Source of the DNA: Diatrype stigma | Taxonomy: Eukaryota; Ascomycota; Sordariomycetes; Xylariales; Diatrypaceae | DNA: 64,000 nucleotides | Assembly (NCBI GenBank): GCA_022225965.2 | Contig: JAKJXP020000005.1 | Span: 744,001 to 808,000, forward strand | Direction: 5' to 3' | In this document: one piece after another, positions 34,543-46,175 of the stretch | Numbering within the stretch: position 1 is the stretch's first letter | How the letters are laid out: every line of letters begins with the position of its first letter | The notes under the pieces: model-generated | The model's database searches: none | What the model was told of the DNA's origin: nothing | What the model saw: the letters and a program-made list of their open reading frames with translations, nothing else | Translations under genes and position numbers: made by a program

Positions 34543-35065
34543 GGAGCTGGTGTTCCCAGTAGTTGTTCCTAGCAGTTGTTCCTAGCAGCTGTTCCTATTC
34601 CTACATACGTATGTATGTAGCTTATCGGTCAGGTATTGGCAACCTGGAATTGGTTCCCTAGCAGCCTAGAAGTGACCCTAGATACATAAAATGTAGGTAC
34701 ACAGGTGGATGCAGCTTGTACTGTTTGTTCGGTGTGGGTGCATAAATAAGGAAGCAGTAGCAGAATCAGTGGGATCAGTGGGATCAGTGGAATCAGTGGA
34801 CTCGATAGAACCAGTGAAAGCCCGGTGCCTCGGGATACGTACTCTATGATGTCGGTGATAGGAAGCAAGATCACGATACACTACTCGGTTGGCTTCTTGC
34901 GAGCGAGAGATTAGATACCGGTATGCAGTACGATGTACATATGTAGGTAAACAGCTTTTGTGCAGAGCGACTACCAGGCCGATGATTGTGGCTTATAGCA
35001 CCTGTGTATGCATGCATATGTAGTATAACGACTACGAGAGCTTAGAAACAGAAAGGCATGGCATG

Positions 35066-35114
35066 AGGACATCAGGACATCAGGACATCAGGACATCAGG
35101 ACATCAGGACATCA
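35066..35114 (+). repeat. 8-bp microsatellite GGACATCA, 6 copies
   Basis: Six near-perfect GGACATCA units followed by degenerate GGCATGA units to about 35150. Confidence 0.85.
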
Positions 35115-35560
35115 GGGCATGAGGCATGAGGCATGAGGGCATGGCATGAGGACGAGGACGATGGTTCTCCGGTCTGGTATCAAAGTACCCAATCTTTTTC
35201 GTGTGGCGTGCGTGCGCAAGTGGGAGAAATCTCACGCTCACTTCAGGTTACTAGTCAGTTACGTATGGGGGGGTCGATACCTGGGGTGGGATTCGGGAAG
35301 GGGGATTGGACCGACGGGCAGCTGGACGGGCAGAACGGGGTAGCTAGCTACATGGACGGGGCCTAGATACGCCCGATAATGGGCTATGAAACAAACACAC
35401 CGCAGAAGCACGCGAGCACCTAACTGCAGTAGGCAATTGCTTATATAGGCATATGCATATCTAACACTTTTAAATTTCATTAAGCCATAGCCACCTTCCC
35501 CTAACCAATCACAGCCCAAAGAATTACCCCAGACTTTCGCATTTGCAACGTCGCAGCATA

Positions 35561-37600
35561 ACAACGATAAGGTCTTTTCGAATGCATTTAATTCCGAAAG
35601 TTTATGCCCTTTATATTTTATATCTTAGCCGAAATTATTAACGTTTTTACTTTATAATTGTTATATATAATTAAATGCCGCGCGATATTCTAATTCGTAT
35701 ACCTAGCGTTATAATTAAATCCGTACGGATAACGGGCCTTTCTTATCGATAAGCTAAAACAGTACTAGCTTGGCTGGAAAAGGCCCGGTTTAAGTAAAAC
35801 GGGCCCGGCTGGAAAAAACAGGCTTTATTAAAAGGGCTTTATTAAAAAGGGCTTTATTAAAAAGGGCTTTATTAAAAAGAACCCGGCTTACGTAAAACGG
35901 GCTTTATTAAAAAGGGCCCGGCTAAAATAAACAGGCTTTATTAAAAGGGGCTTTATTAAAAGGGGCTTTATTAAAAGGGGCTTTATTAAAAGGGGCTTTA
36001 TTAGAAAGGGCTTTGCTAAAAAGGGCTTTATTGGAAGGGGCTTTACTAAAAGAGGCCCGGCTTAAGTGAAATGGGCTTTGCTGGAACGGGCCCGGCTTAG
36101 GTAAAACGGGCCCGGCTAAAAAGAATAGGCTTTGCTAAAAAGGGCTTTGCTGGAAAGGGCCCGGCTTAGGTGGAACGGGCCCGGCTAAAATAAACAGGCT
36201 TTATTAAAAGGGGCTTTATTAAAAGGGGCTTTATTAAAAAGGGCTTTGCTGGAAAAGGCCCGGCTTAAGTAAAACGGGCCCGGCTTAAGTGAAACGGGCC
36301 CGGTTTAGGTGAAAGGGGCCCGGCTTAAATGGAACGGGCTTTACTGAAAAGGGCCCGGCTTAAGTGGAACGGGCTTTACTAAAAGGGACCCGGCTTAGGT
36401 AAAACGGGCCCGGCTAAAAAGAATAGGCTTTGCTAAAAGGGGCTTTATTAAAAGGGGCTTTATTAAAAAGGGCTTTGCTAGAAAAGGCCCGGCTTAGGTG
36501 AAACGGGCCCGGCTTAGGTGGAAGGGGCCCGGCTTAAATGAAAAGGGCCCGGCTTAGGTGGAACGGGCTTTGCTGAAAAGGGCCCGGCTTAAGTGGAACG
36601 GGCTTTGCTGAAAAGGGCCCGGCTTAGATGCAACGGGCTTTACTGGAACGGGCCCGGCTTAGGTAAAACGGGCCCGGCTGGAAAGAACAGACTTAGGTGA
36701 AACGGGCTTTGCTGAAAAAGGCCCGGCTTAAGTAAAACGGGCTTTGCTGGAAAAGGCCCGGCTTAGGTGCAACGGGCTTTGCTAAAACGGGCCCGGCTTA
36801 GATAAAACGGGCCCGGCTAAAAAGAACAGGCTTTATTAAAAAGGGCTTTGCTGGAAGGGGCCCGGCTTAAGTAAAACGGGCTTTATTAGAACGGGCTTTA
36901 TTAAAAAGGGCTTTACTAAAAAAGGCTTTACTGAAAAGTGCTTTATTAAAAAGGGCTTTACTGAAAGGGGCTTTGCTAAAAGGGGCTTTACTAGAAGGGG
37001 CTTTATTAAAAGGGGCTTTATTAAAAGGGGCTTTACTAAAAGGGGCTTTATTAAAAGGGGCTTTATTAAAAAGGGCTTTGCTAAAAGGGGCCCGGCTTAA
37101 GTGGAACGGGCTTTGCTGGAACGGGCCCGGCTTAGGTAAAACGGGCCCGGCTAGAAAAAATAGGCTTTATTAAAAGGGGCTTTGCTAGAAAGGGCCCGGC
37201 TTAGGTGGAACGGGCTTTGCTGGAACGGGCCCGGCTTAGGTAAAACGGGCCCGGCTAGAAAGGGCCCGGCTTAAATAGAACGGGCCCGGCTTAAATAGAA
37301 CGGGCCCGGCTGGAAAGAACAGGCTTTGCTGGAAGGGGCTTTGCTTTATTAAAAGGGGCCTAACCTGGCAGGAAAGGGGCTAACAAAGCCAGCCTCTTTC
37401 CTGCTAGTATTATTCCGGTCCTTATCGATAAAAGGTTTAAGTTAAAGCTGATTATGTAATATATTATACTTTTCGGGCAAAAATACGATTCCCGGGCAGA
37501 TTACGTAATACAATATTTACCTAGCCCAATTTAAACAAGCAGCAAAAAGCAATTCCCTTAAAGGTCTCCGCGCGAAGCGCGGAGCCGGCGTCAGCTGGTG
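35561..37600. repeat. GC/AT mosaic tandem-repeat block
   Basis: An AT-rich lead-in (35575-35760) is followed by about 1.6 kb (35770-37390) of head-to-tail short units and an AT-rich tail (37395-37560). Two interleaved unit types share a backbone: about 15-16 bp GGGGCTTTATTAAAA/GGGCTTTGCTGGAAC, and about 20 bp GGGCCCGGCTTAGGTAAAAC with frequent GGGCCC. Length over unit size implies roughly 80-100 units. Variation is concentrated at TTGCTGG/TTGCTAA/TTACTAA/TTATTAA, that is G-to-A and C-to-T transitions. Runs of 15-bp units give spurious open frames with an ALLKG pentapeptide repeat near 36973-37100. No gene is present. Confidence 0.88.
37566..37584. other. Perfect 8-bp-arm hairpin with GAA loop
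   Basis: CTCCGCGC, loop GAA, GCGCGGAG. The centre is GCGAAGC, a sequence known to form an exceptionally stable DNA mini-hairpin. It lies where the AT-rich tail of the repeat block changes to ordinary DNA and is followed 10 nt later by CTGG (37595-37598) and a T. Confidence 0.8.
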
Positions 37601-40051
37601 GTACCTACATGCGAATAGGCAAGCTGGCTGTACTATGTATGAAATCACATGGAATCACCATGGCAGCATCACCCAGCATCCATGATTCCATCTGTCCACT
37701 ACTATGGACGGGATCGAGCGTGTGCGGCTGCGATGCGATGACCTGCTCTTTTCTGTCTTGCGATTCCAAGCTGGCTGGCTGGCCGGTTGGAGCTAATCTG
37801 CTAATGACCAATGGCTTATGACGGCAGAGTTGTCACAAGCTACCTGAGCTGCCTGATAACCCCCCGATAAGTAGCACATTTTCTTGATTGGTGACACACT
37901 GACACCACTACCACATAGTACGTACTACCTACATACTAGGACCATCTGCAGCAACAACCGGACCCACTTCACGCACAGCTGAGTAGCGTCTGGAAGGTAG
38001 CGCCTGAAAGGTCCACGGGTAGCCGCCAGAGGCCAGCAAGACGGCCAGCAAGCCTGTGGCATTCTTCATTCTACATACCTAGTAGCTGGCATCAGTTCTG
38101 CCATTTCCACCATTGTCACCCAGCACTACCTACCTAGGAGATAGTATACCTTAGTATACAAAGCGTCGGGCGCCGGTGTCCCAGCGCCCTAGGTAGGTAG
38201 TGCCGAGCCAAAGCAGCTTCGCCAGTGGCTTCTAAGAAGGAAAAAGAAAGAAAGAAAAAAGTTGGTCGAACTAATATATGTATGTAAACCATACATGGGC
38301 GCACCAACAAACCGGGAACCCAGTAGTTAGTTAACTTACAGGTTTCCTGCTCATCGATCATCCTGGTCTCCATCCTGCCACCTAAGGATAAGAATTCTCT
38401 CGCGGTAGCAATAACGAGCACTGCCTCGGGTGTATAGGTACCTACTTAAGGAGATTTTTCTGAGAAAGAAGGACGGGGGACGGAACATATACAGTAGGCG
38501 GACGAACACATTGGAGATCAGGGTCTCACCAGTTCCACTCGGTTGTTCCCTCAAAGTGAAACCAAACCAGAAACCAGAAACCAGAAATTAGAAACTAGAA
38601 ACAGTAACTGTACTTAGGTAGCAACTCTGTAGAAATTACATAGAAACCGCCATGTCGTCACTTACATGTGATCTCCCGCATGAGCACACGACCACCCAAT
38701 AACTATTAAGCGCTCACCCCGATAATACACATCAGCATCGAGCATTCTTCATTGAAGAGAACCTGAACTCCCTTCAGATTCCATTCCCTCACTACATATT
38801 TAGTTTTATGTATATACTTACTCAGGTAAGTAACTGGGCGGGCCCATTCCCAGCTCTACCACAGTCTACCATATACTACTATGTACGTAGTATCGATTGA
38901 TGACAGCATCTGTAACAAGGATGACGCACATCGTGGCAGTTCTACCACTAGTTTCGGCTCGGTTGCTGGTCCCGGTCTTTACCTTTACATCATCATCATC
39001 ATTATATTATCCCTTGAGTGGTCAGGAAATAAAATTTTCGTAGTTCATAATGGCTGGCTATCACCGAGAGGGGAAAGCTTGTATTTTACAGTCCGGCATA
39101 AGGACTATATCTCCAAGAACACCGAGTGATATGTACTTCTGTCTACCAATTCATGACCAAATTAGCGGTGCCATGTGTTTTACCTTTTGGAGAAGTACAT
39201 AGCTTTGTGCTATTCGTACACAGCCAAAGCGCAGATGCAGTCGCTAGTTAGGTAGGCCTTTATGATGATCTCGGCCACCAGCTGTTGGCAAGAGGCACGT
39301 GTGTTTGTTTGGGTATTGTCTTGTAATTGTTTGGATGGATATACTGTCTTTGATCTCCCTTGCTTTCCTTCTTATCTGTTTCCTCGCCCACCCGGCTACC
39401 CATCCACCCACCCATCCATCCTAATGTCCCATGGCCGGTCTGTTGCCCGACGAGATGAGAAGCCCCGGTCCGATCCATGAACCGAGGACTGATGCTATAG
39501 CCCTCACCCTTGAGGTTGCAATGCAAGCAACACAAAGCAAGTCGTAGTCTGACACAATGCCCCCTTTCCAACCCATCATCTCCGCCTACTCCTGCATACT
39601 TTACCCAGCAACCCGTAACCATAAACTGGGGTTGAGGGCATCGATGCATGGAAATCCCGCCGTCTATCAGGGTAGTAACTATCGAAACCGATACCCTTTC
39701 AGTGTCCCGTCCTGACTAGCCAGAGCGCTTGTATTTTCACAGCATACAAGCTCTCTACCATCCTTGAATTGCATCGACCAGGCAGAGAATAGCGAGAACG
39801 GCAAGAAGCTCTTTGAGTAGCTGTACGCCAGTGCAAATGCATCATCCATCAAATCGGCCATGTGATCAAGGTGCCTCCCACTCCACGCCACGCCAACGCC
39901 AAACCCGCAAACAGAGGCTGTCTAGTCTAACAACATACTTTTCCATGCTGTAGAATCGAATCGAATAATAAATCAACAATGGATTCGCTTCGCTCGCTTG
40001 CAAATCGCTATGCAAGGCTTCGCCAGTAACGCCGAAACGGTACGAAACCAC
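37601..40051. other. Intergenic, no gene seen
   Basis: About 2.4 kb with no supported gene. TACCTA/TAGGTA words are frequent (for example near 37925, 38130 and 38190). An AAACCAGAAACCAGAAA-type repeat lies at about 38562-38600 and CACCCATCC-type repeats near 39400. The end near 40051 includes the 3' region of the minus-strand TBC gene. Confidence 0.5.
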
Positions 40052-43000
40052 TCATCGCCTCCACCCCCAGAATCCACCCCCTGGCGCGGATGACGATGTA
40101 GCTGCCGGTGCAGAAGTTGGGCCGGGATTGGTAGTCTTAGCACCACCGCTGCCCACTTCCGTGATAGAACTCGTCAACCGCCCTAATACACCAATGCCGG
40201 CCCCAGAGCTCGAGCTTGGTGGCATCTCTCCGGGAGCAAGCCCAACAGCCTTGCGCAGGTGTTCGAGTTTCTGTTTATACTCGTCTGCCTCCTGGCGTGC
40301 GACGGCTTCGGCCGTCTTAGCTTGCACGAGTTCAAGCACCAACGAATCGGGGTCGGGCGTGGTCGGCATCACCGGTTCAGTTTGAGTGCGGGCGAGCGAG
40401 GATGTGCGTCTTCCTGCGAAGGCCGCTTGCCCGTTGGGCGTCGACTTACTACGTCCAAGCTTAAATTCGCGAAGGCCGGCGCTGTTCGGCGCGTTGGAAC
40501 TGTTGGTGGAAGCAGTCGAGGATGAAAACCAACTACTCCCTTCCGATACTGGTCCGGTAGTCTCCGAAGAAGCGCGCACGCGCATAGTGTGGACTTTTTT
40601 CTCCAGACGCTGCTTTTCTGTGTGAAGGCTCCGAACATGAGTGTGGCTTTCTCGTATTTGCTCGCGAAGGCTGTTAGCTTCCATTCCGAGGTCCTCGATG
40701 CGCCGCATGAACTCCTGGGATTTTGATATTTCAATCATGAGGTGCTCCTTTGTCCGTGCGAGCTCTTCGCGGAGCTGCTCTTTGGTGTGTACGGAGGAAG
40801 GACTTCGTTGATGTTCCTTGGAAGTGTCGAACCTTTCCTCAACAGCATCGATCAGCTGCGACAGCTGTTCCTCGGTCGGAGCGTCAGTCGGAGCGTCGGA
40901 GACTGTCTTGCATTCGTCGTCTTCTTCCGCTTCTGAAGCTGCGGCGCTTTGTTCGGTGTCTGGGGTCCCGTTTGGCGTATCGCTTGCCTTTCTCTTCAAC
41001 CCGTCTAATAAAGATTTCACCGCTTTTCTATCCTCATCCCGATCTTCCCGTTCCTGCTGCAACTGTGTTGCAAGCAACGCATGGTTCCGTTGCAACTCGC
41101 TCAGCGCAGTCAGCAAATCCTCGATCTGGCTATGCAGATTTCTGTCGTTGGCTTTGTGGCCCAGGTGCTGTTTCGGAGCCGTAGGTGTAGACTCGCGAAT
41201 CGATGAATCATCGGCCGTCGACGAATCTCTCGACATACTTGTAGCCTCGGTTGAGGCCGAGCTAACGACACTCGAAGAACTGGCTTCCATGGAATTCAAA
41301 GTGGACGCTAAACTCTGTTTCGACGCGCTTCTGCGGAGCATGCTAAGCGGTCGCGACGGTGCGTTGAAGCCTGGCGATAGAGCTCCTGACTTCGTGGAAT
41401 AGGTGCTCGTGGCCCACAAACGGCCCAGGAATCGAGAGGCAGCTGTGGTAACATCTGATGCGCGGGCGGCATTGGCAGTGGCGATCTTCTCTTCTCGGTA
41501 GGCTTGCTCAAGTTGTGCCAGCTTCTCTCTGCTTACTACGTGGGAGAGACTGACGAAATCATCTACGAATTCGTCGGCGTTGTAATGGTAACAATCCCAT
41601 AGCCCCCGAGATAGGAGAAGCTGCATGACATCCTCGAGCTCGGTGCAGGCCAGGATACGGCTTTCGTTCTTTCGCATGAGCGAGAGCGCCACCCGCATAA
41701 TAGTCTCGGAAGCACCTTCGGCAAAGATGACATCGTAGATACGAAACAACATGGGTAGGGGACATGTCACGGCGAAAAATGAAAGGAACCATTGTGAAAC
41801 GTAAGCAGGGTCCACCTGAAGATCCTCGAGATGGTTCGACAAGATCGACAGGTTCTGCCGGAGGAGCTCTCGGAACTGATAGATTCGGACGTGCAATCCT
41901 GAAAGGTCGGGCAAGAAGCAGGATCGCAGATCATAACGCTCCATCAGGCTACGGATCCATGGTCATATTAGCTTCTCGTTCGGCTCGGACTACCGAGGAC
42001 ACCTGCAACGCATCGAATTCTTGTAAAGAATGACTTACCGAACTAAAACGCAGAATGCTTGATTATCTGGCATGTGCATCAACAATGGCCCGACCAAGAA
42101 AGCAAGGCCCTGGCAATATCCGATTTTCTGGTCATAGAGACTGAAACATTTCAAGACCCGTCCCAGCATGCGCTGGCCATCCCCCTCCGGATCTCGGAAC
42201 ATCTCTACGCCAGGAAAGCTTCGGCCCAGATCTTTGCCGATTAGCCCTTCGTAAGGACTCGTCTCGCTGCTCAATCTGTCGAACTGTTCCAGGAGCGTTG
42301 TGTCGCGGGCGGCCGTCATACTCTGCCAAACAACGCCTCGCAGTGGTGGCGGGACGCCCTTGCGAATTTTTCTAGACAGCAAGGTAGGTAGGCGGGCCGC
42401 TGTTTGTTGATAATCCTTCACCAAAGCCATGTAGAACTCGAGATCGGTCATAGGAGGAGGGGGTAGAATCGAATAACGCAGGGCAGTGGGCGTAGGTCCG
42501 TTGACCATCTCTCGTAGTTGTGCCATTGAGGGGGGCCTTGGGCGGCGAGTCGTTGGCTGTGGCACCACTTTCACCTTGACACTTTTCGGGTTTGTCGCTA
42601 TTTTGTTGTTTTCTTGTTCGAGACGTGCGAGAAGCATGGCTGTAGACTGCAACGGCGAATCCTGTTAAAACCCATATTCAGAAGATATGTTGACAGTATT
42701 GCGTGTCCAGACTATTGTGAGAGCGTCACGAATAAGGATGCTGTGGCTTACATTGTCATTATCATCTTGATCCTTAACCTCTTCATCCTCTGTCCGCTGT
42801 AGTTTTTCCCAATTGACGTCCTCGTCCTCCGTGTCAGAATCAGCTGCACAAGATTCATCCTGTGGCGAATCGCTTTGATCGTCGGGGCTACTGATACTAC
42901 TCCCAAGCTCATCCGCTAGGCTAGTACCCTCGGCCTCTTCATTTGACCTAGGGGATACACAACCATCCAACCCAGCAACGGGTTCGCTCTCCCTCACCGG

Positions 43001-43273
43001 CGTCGCCTCGGTACTAGCAGTAGTCGGAGTGCACTCAGGCCCAAAAATGCTTCTCCTAGAGGGCAATGCGTTGGACGGCAAGTTCGTGTTAACGGAGAGG
43101 GGGGGCGGCTCCGACAAGCGAACAGTAACCATTGAATCATGCCCAGGGATCTTTCGTTCTTCGATAGGAGACCTGATGGTCGAATTTGTTGTTGGAGATG
43201 CAACGGGGGTTGCTTGAGAAGACGGATTGCTTTGTTCAAGCTCTGGGACCGTCTCCATGGTGGCGAAAGACAT
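40052..43273 (-). CDS. TBC-domain Rab GTPase-activating protein, Gyp5-like
   Basis: Exons (minus) 43273-42752, 42661-42039 and 41948-40052 give 1013 residues. An acidic, Ser-rich N-terminus (1-175, with DSDTEDEDVNWEKLQ) precedes the TBC domain at about residues 275-470. It has RKIRKGVPPPLRGVVWQ, then the arginine finger in IGKDLGR (R321) and the glutamine finger in IGYCQG (Q358), so both catalytic residues of the dual-finger mechanism are present. LSFFAVTCPLPMLFRIYDVIFAEG is the expected C-lobe. A Ser-rich linker and a coiled-coil-prone C-terminus follow. This layout matches fungal Gyp5/EVI5-like RabGAPs acting on Ypt1/Sec4 in ER-Golgi or exocytic traffic; the exact Rab is inferred. It is the first of three consecutive minus-strand genes, with long spacers that argue for independent promoters. 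Confidence 0.9.
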
Positions 43274-44203
43274 GGACGAAAGCGCCCGTTCGGCTTGCCA
43301 AGGTGGTATGTGGAAACTGGAATGTCGGGTCTTCGATTCCCAAGAATGTCGTTATCCCCTCTTTCCCACTATCTACCGATAGATACCATCAGATGTCTCT
43401 CCCCGGCAAGGAATCGTAAATCGTCGATCGTGCGAATTGAACTGCTTCTCCGCCTCTTGCAACAGAAAATCGTGTCGGCTGCAGTTGGAATTCGCAGTCT
43501 GGTGAAGGAACAGGAGTAGCAGCCAAGCAGTTTTCCAGATGTGGGCTTAGGTCTCAGAACTGCAAGACAAGCGGGAGACGAGACTCGGGTTCGATGAGGT
43601 CAAGGCAGAGGGGTACATAAGTAAAATCTAGAATTCCTCCTCTCTTTCTTTGTTCGTACAGGGGAGTCAAATGACTAGTGGGAGTGGGAGATGCGGCACA
43701 ATGAAGGGGGAGTGATTCAAACAATCTTCAATGAGTGGAATCGAGGCCCAACTGCCTAGATATCTGATTCACGGCCAGGCGGTCCTATCGTGCGGATTCA
43801 CGAGTTAGACGTCTTGCTCCCCGTGACAAAGGAAGGAGAGGCTAGTAGAGAGGCTAAAGATGGAAAAGCCAGCGTGAAGGAGAATTGACCAGAGACAAGG
43901 AGGGAAAGGGTTGTAGAAAGAACATGAAGCTCATAGGTGCCTTGCTTGTCCCGTAGTAGTAGTAAACAACAGCAGTAATGAACGAACCGACTATCTTCGT
44001 TTCCAGATATGCAGCAGGAACCCACGGTTGACCGCCAATGCACTGCACAGAATTGAATTATTTCGGGATTATTTAGTGAACGGCAAGGGACAAGTTGGTA
44101 TGTATGGCTTGATCTGGTATATCAACGGTGGTCTGGCCTGCTGGGGTTCTGGGAATGCAGGAGGGGACGAGTCGAATGTCGGCATAACGCAAGAAGTGGC
44201 AGA

Positions 44204-44265
44204 GAGCATTAGGAGCATTAGGAGCATTAGGAGCATTAGGAGCATCAGGAGCATCAGGAGCATTA
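44204..44265 (+). repeat. 9-bp tandem repeat AGGAGCATT, about 7 copies
   Basis: Tandem AGGAGCATT/AGGAGCATC units. Being a multiple of three it creates repetitive open frames on both strands, which I do not regard as genes. Confidence 0.85.
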
Positions 44266-44586
44266 AGCTCCCCTTTCCAGTTACCCGCTCTGCCGCTATC
44301 AGGGCCCATTAACCCATACTAAGCACGTAGTAAACCCGCAACTAAACCCATATTATGAAGCTTAGGCGCAGAATGGCCTGAGGGGCTTGAGGATAGCGTG
44401 AGCCGATTATCGAATTATCAGTTTGGACATGTTCTGTCTATTCCCTAAAACGGTAGCGGCCAGCCCGCCGTCCAATGAGCGCGCCCGACGAGGTTGCAGT
44501 CAAACATCGAATTGCGCCTGTGTCTGGCACGTCTGCACGTCTGGCTTCGAGAGCGCGCTCCAATTAGGTGAGAGGTGGGGCCAATT

Positions 44587-44625
44587 ACCCCTGACCCTGA
44601 CACCCTGACACCCTGACACCCTGGC
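44587..44625 (+). repeat. 8-bp tandem repeat CCCTGACA, about 4 copies
   Basis: Tandem CCCTGACA units preceded and followed by CCCTGAC/CCCTGG variants. Confidence 0.8.
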
Positions 44626-46175
44626 TACTGACCCTGACCACTGCAGGGCAACAGGGGTCGGTGCTCCCCAGTTGTGGAAAGGATGGAAAGGATGGAAGAG
44701 GGCAGGAAATGCCAATTTAGCAACTTCAATGCACTTGATTTGCTTGCACCTGCCCGAACCTGCCATTGCCTTGTGTCTTCTGGTGTCTTTGCCTCTCATT
44801 CGCCGACCTACCTGCCCTCCCGAGGTGTAACTAGTTCTTCCAACCTTGGAAGTATATCCATGTGCACACACACGCACACAACCTTGGAAGGTCAGGATTT
44901 GCTTTGCATATGTAGGTAATATGTAGTAAGCCCCTTGGGCGCCGTTATCAACGCCGCAGCACGCACCTCCCTTATATATACATATATGTAGGCAAGAAGT
45001 CAGAGGAGGGCTGGCTACTGCGGCTTAAGTGAGTAGGCAAGGAGATTGATGTACGGAGTAACTGGCAGAACTGGGTATATACCTGTAGTTAAATTGTTAC
45101 GGGTTAGTCTAGTCTGCCTAGGTAGCTTCTTCGGGTATTTCTGCAGATGTTAAGCAGAAGGTGCTCCTCTGATCCCTATAAAACATGCTACCAACGCATA
45201 TATAACGAACACCTGTTATACCAATGATATAGAATATATGCCAACGTCTCGGATGGACCAACCCGAATGTACGCTCGGTCTCTTTTTGCATGATATAGGC
45301 CTATAGATACCCGCATACCGCTCTGCTACCTGGTATCGAGATCGAACACGCCGACTTGCATGCATGCATCAATTTTGAACCTCTAGCTTGGCATGCTACG
45401 TTCCCCTAACCGGTTAGGTTGGGGAATTAGCCACCCACGACGACAAGGCCACATGCATACGTGCATAGGCACTTGCGCGCACTCGCAGCTACATTATGCT
45501 CTCCACACCGCAATTTGTCCCAAATCGCACTTGATTGGGCCGGGCCAAGGCTATCTTGGCTAGTGCTTTGCTGTGTAGATGTTAGCTCGCGGCAGCTCCT
45601 GATATAAGCTTATGTATGTGACAGGAACCTTACCTTACTACCTTATGTAACTAGTCGAAGGAAGATTCTATAACCCAGTAGGCGAGTAGGTAAATATCCA
45701 TCACGCCTATAGTCACTAACTTGAAAGTCTTAAGTAAATACATACTAAGTAGGCAAATGGAACACCTCAAGACTTCGAGTTCTTTATAAATATAAGGCCT
45801 TATTCGTATTCAGACTATACAATACCATGTTGGCTAATAGTTATATACTTGGGTTAAATTTTGAATATCAAAAACCTACCGCCCATCCTGATGTTAAATC
45901 CCCCCTAACGCCGGCAAGTCCTATTTCTCTAAAATATTCCGGTGGTATCTCCAAGCAGCAGCGGTCGTAGTAGACCCATCTATGTATATTGAACAGGTGA
46001 AGACCATCCCTTACTCACTGTAGCCTGTCTGGCAGCGATCGTGATAACTGTCGTGGTGTCCGTAATCGATTCCCGGACCCCATTGAAAGCCAGGCTAAGA
46101 CCATTATAGGATATGAGGTGTCATCCAAAGTAAACCAGTTCTCTCGTGATTTTATGCTCCGGCAAAGGAAATCTC

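Larger units (their letters stand above)
34078..35560. other. Reticulon upstream region with microsatellites
   Basis: About 1.5 kb without a gene, rich in short tandem repeats: GTGATCT (three copies, about 34152-34173), a 12-bp GTAGCAGGGCCG family (about five copies, 34482-34542), a 9-bp ATCAGTGGG family (four copies, about 34767-34802) and an 8-bp GGACATCA array (listed separately). The part next to 34077 should include the reticulon promoter. Confidence 0.6.
43274..46175. other. Intergenic, no gene seen
   Basis: About 2.9 kb. The part near 43274 is the promoter side of the TBC gene; the part near 46175 is the 3' side of the SS18-like gene. It contains a 9-bp AGGAGCATT array and an 8-bp CCCTGACA array (both listed) and GGAAAGGATGGAAGG repeats near 44678-44700. 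AT-rich sequence with TATATATACATATATG lies near 44973. Nothing coding is supported. Confidence 0.55.

Noticed and set aside
36973..37173. ORF with repeated ALLKG pentapeptide
   Set aside because: It arises because the 15-bp DNA repeat is a multiple of three; no ATG context or domain, and it lies inside the tandem array.
35770..37390. CRISPR array
   Set aside because: Units are contiguous without unique spacers, and the organism is a fungus.
44069..44312. ORFs with IRS or LML/APN repeats around the 9-bp array
   Set aside because: Products of a 9-bp tandem repeat read in different frames on both strands.
46040..46090. tRNA-like TCGATTCCCGGACC segment
   Set aside because: No matching acceptor, D or anticodon arms upstream. 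No convincing tRNA or 5S rRNA gene was seen anywhere in the window, though this was an eye scan.
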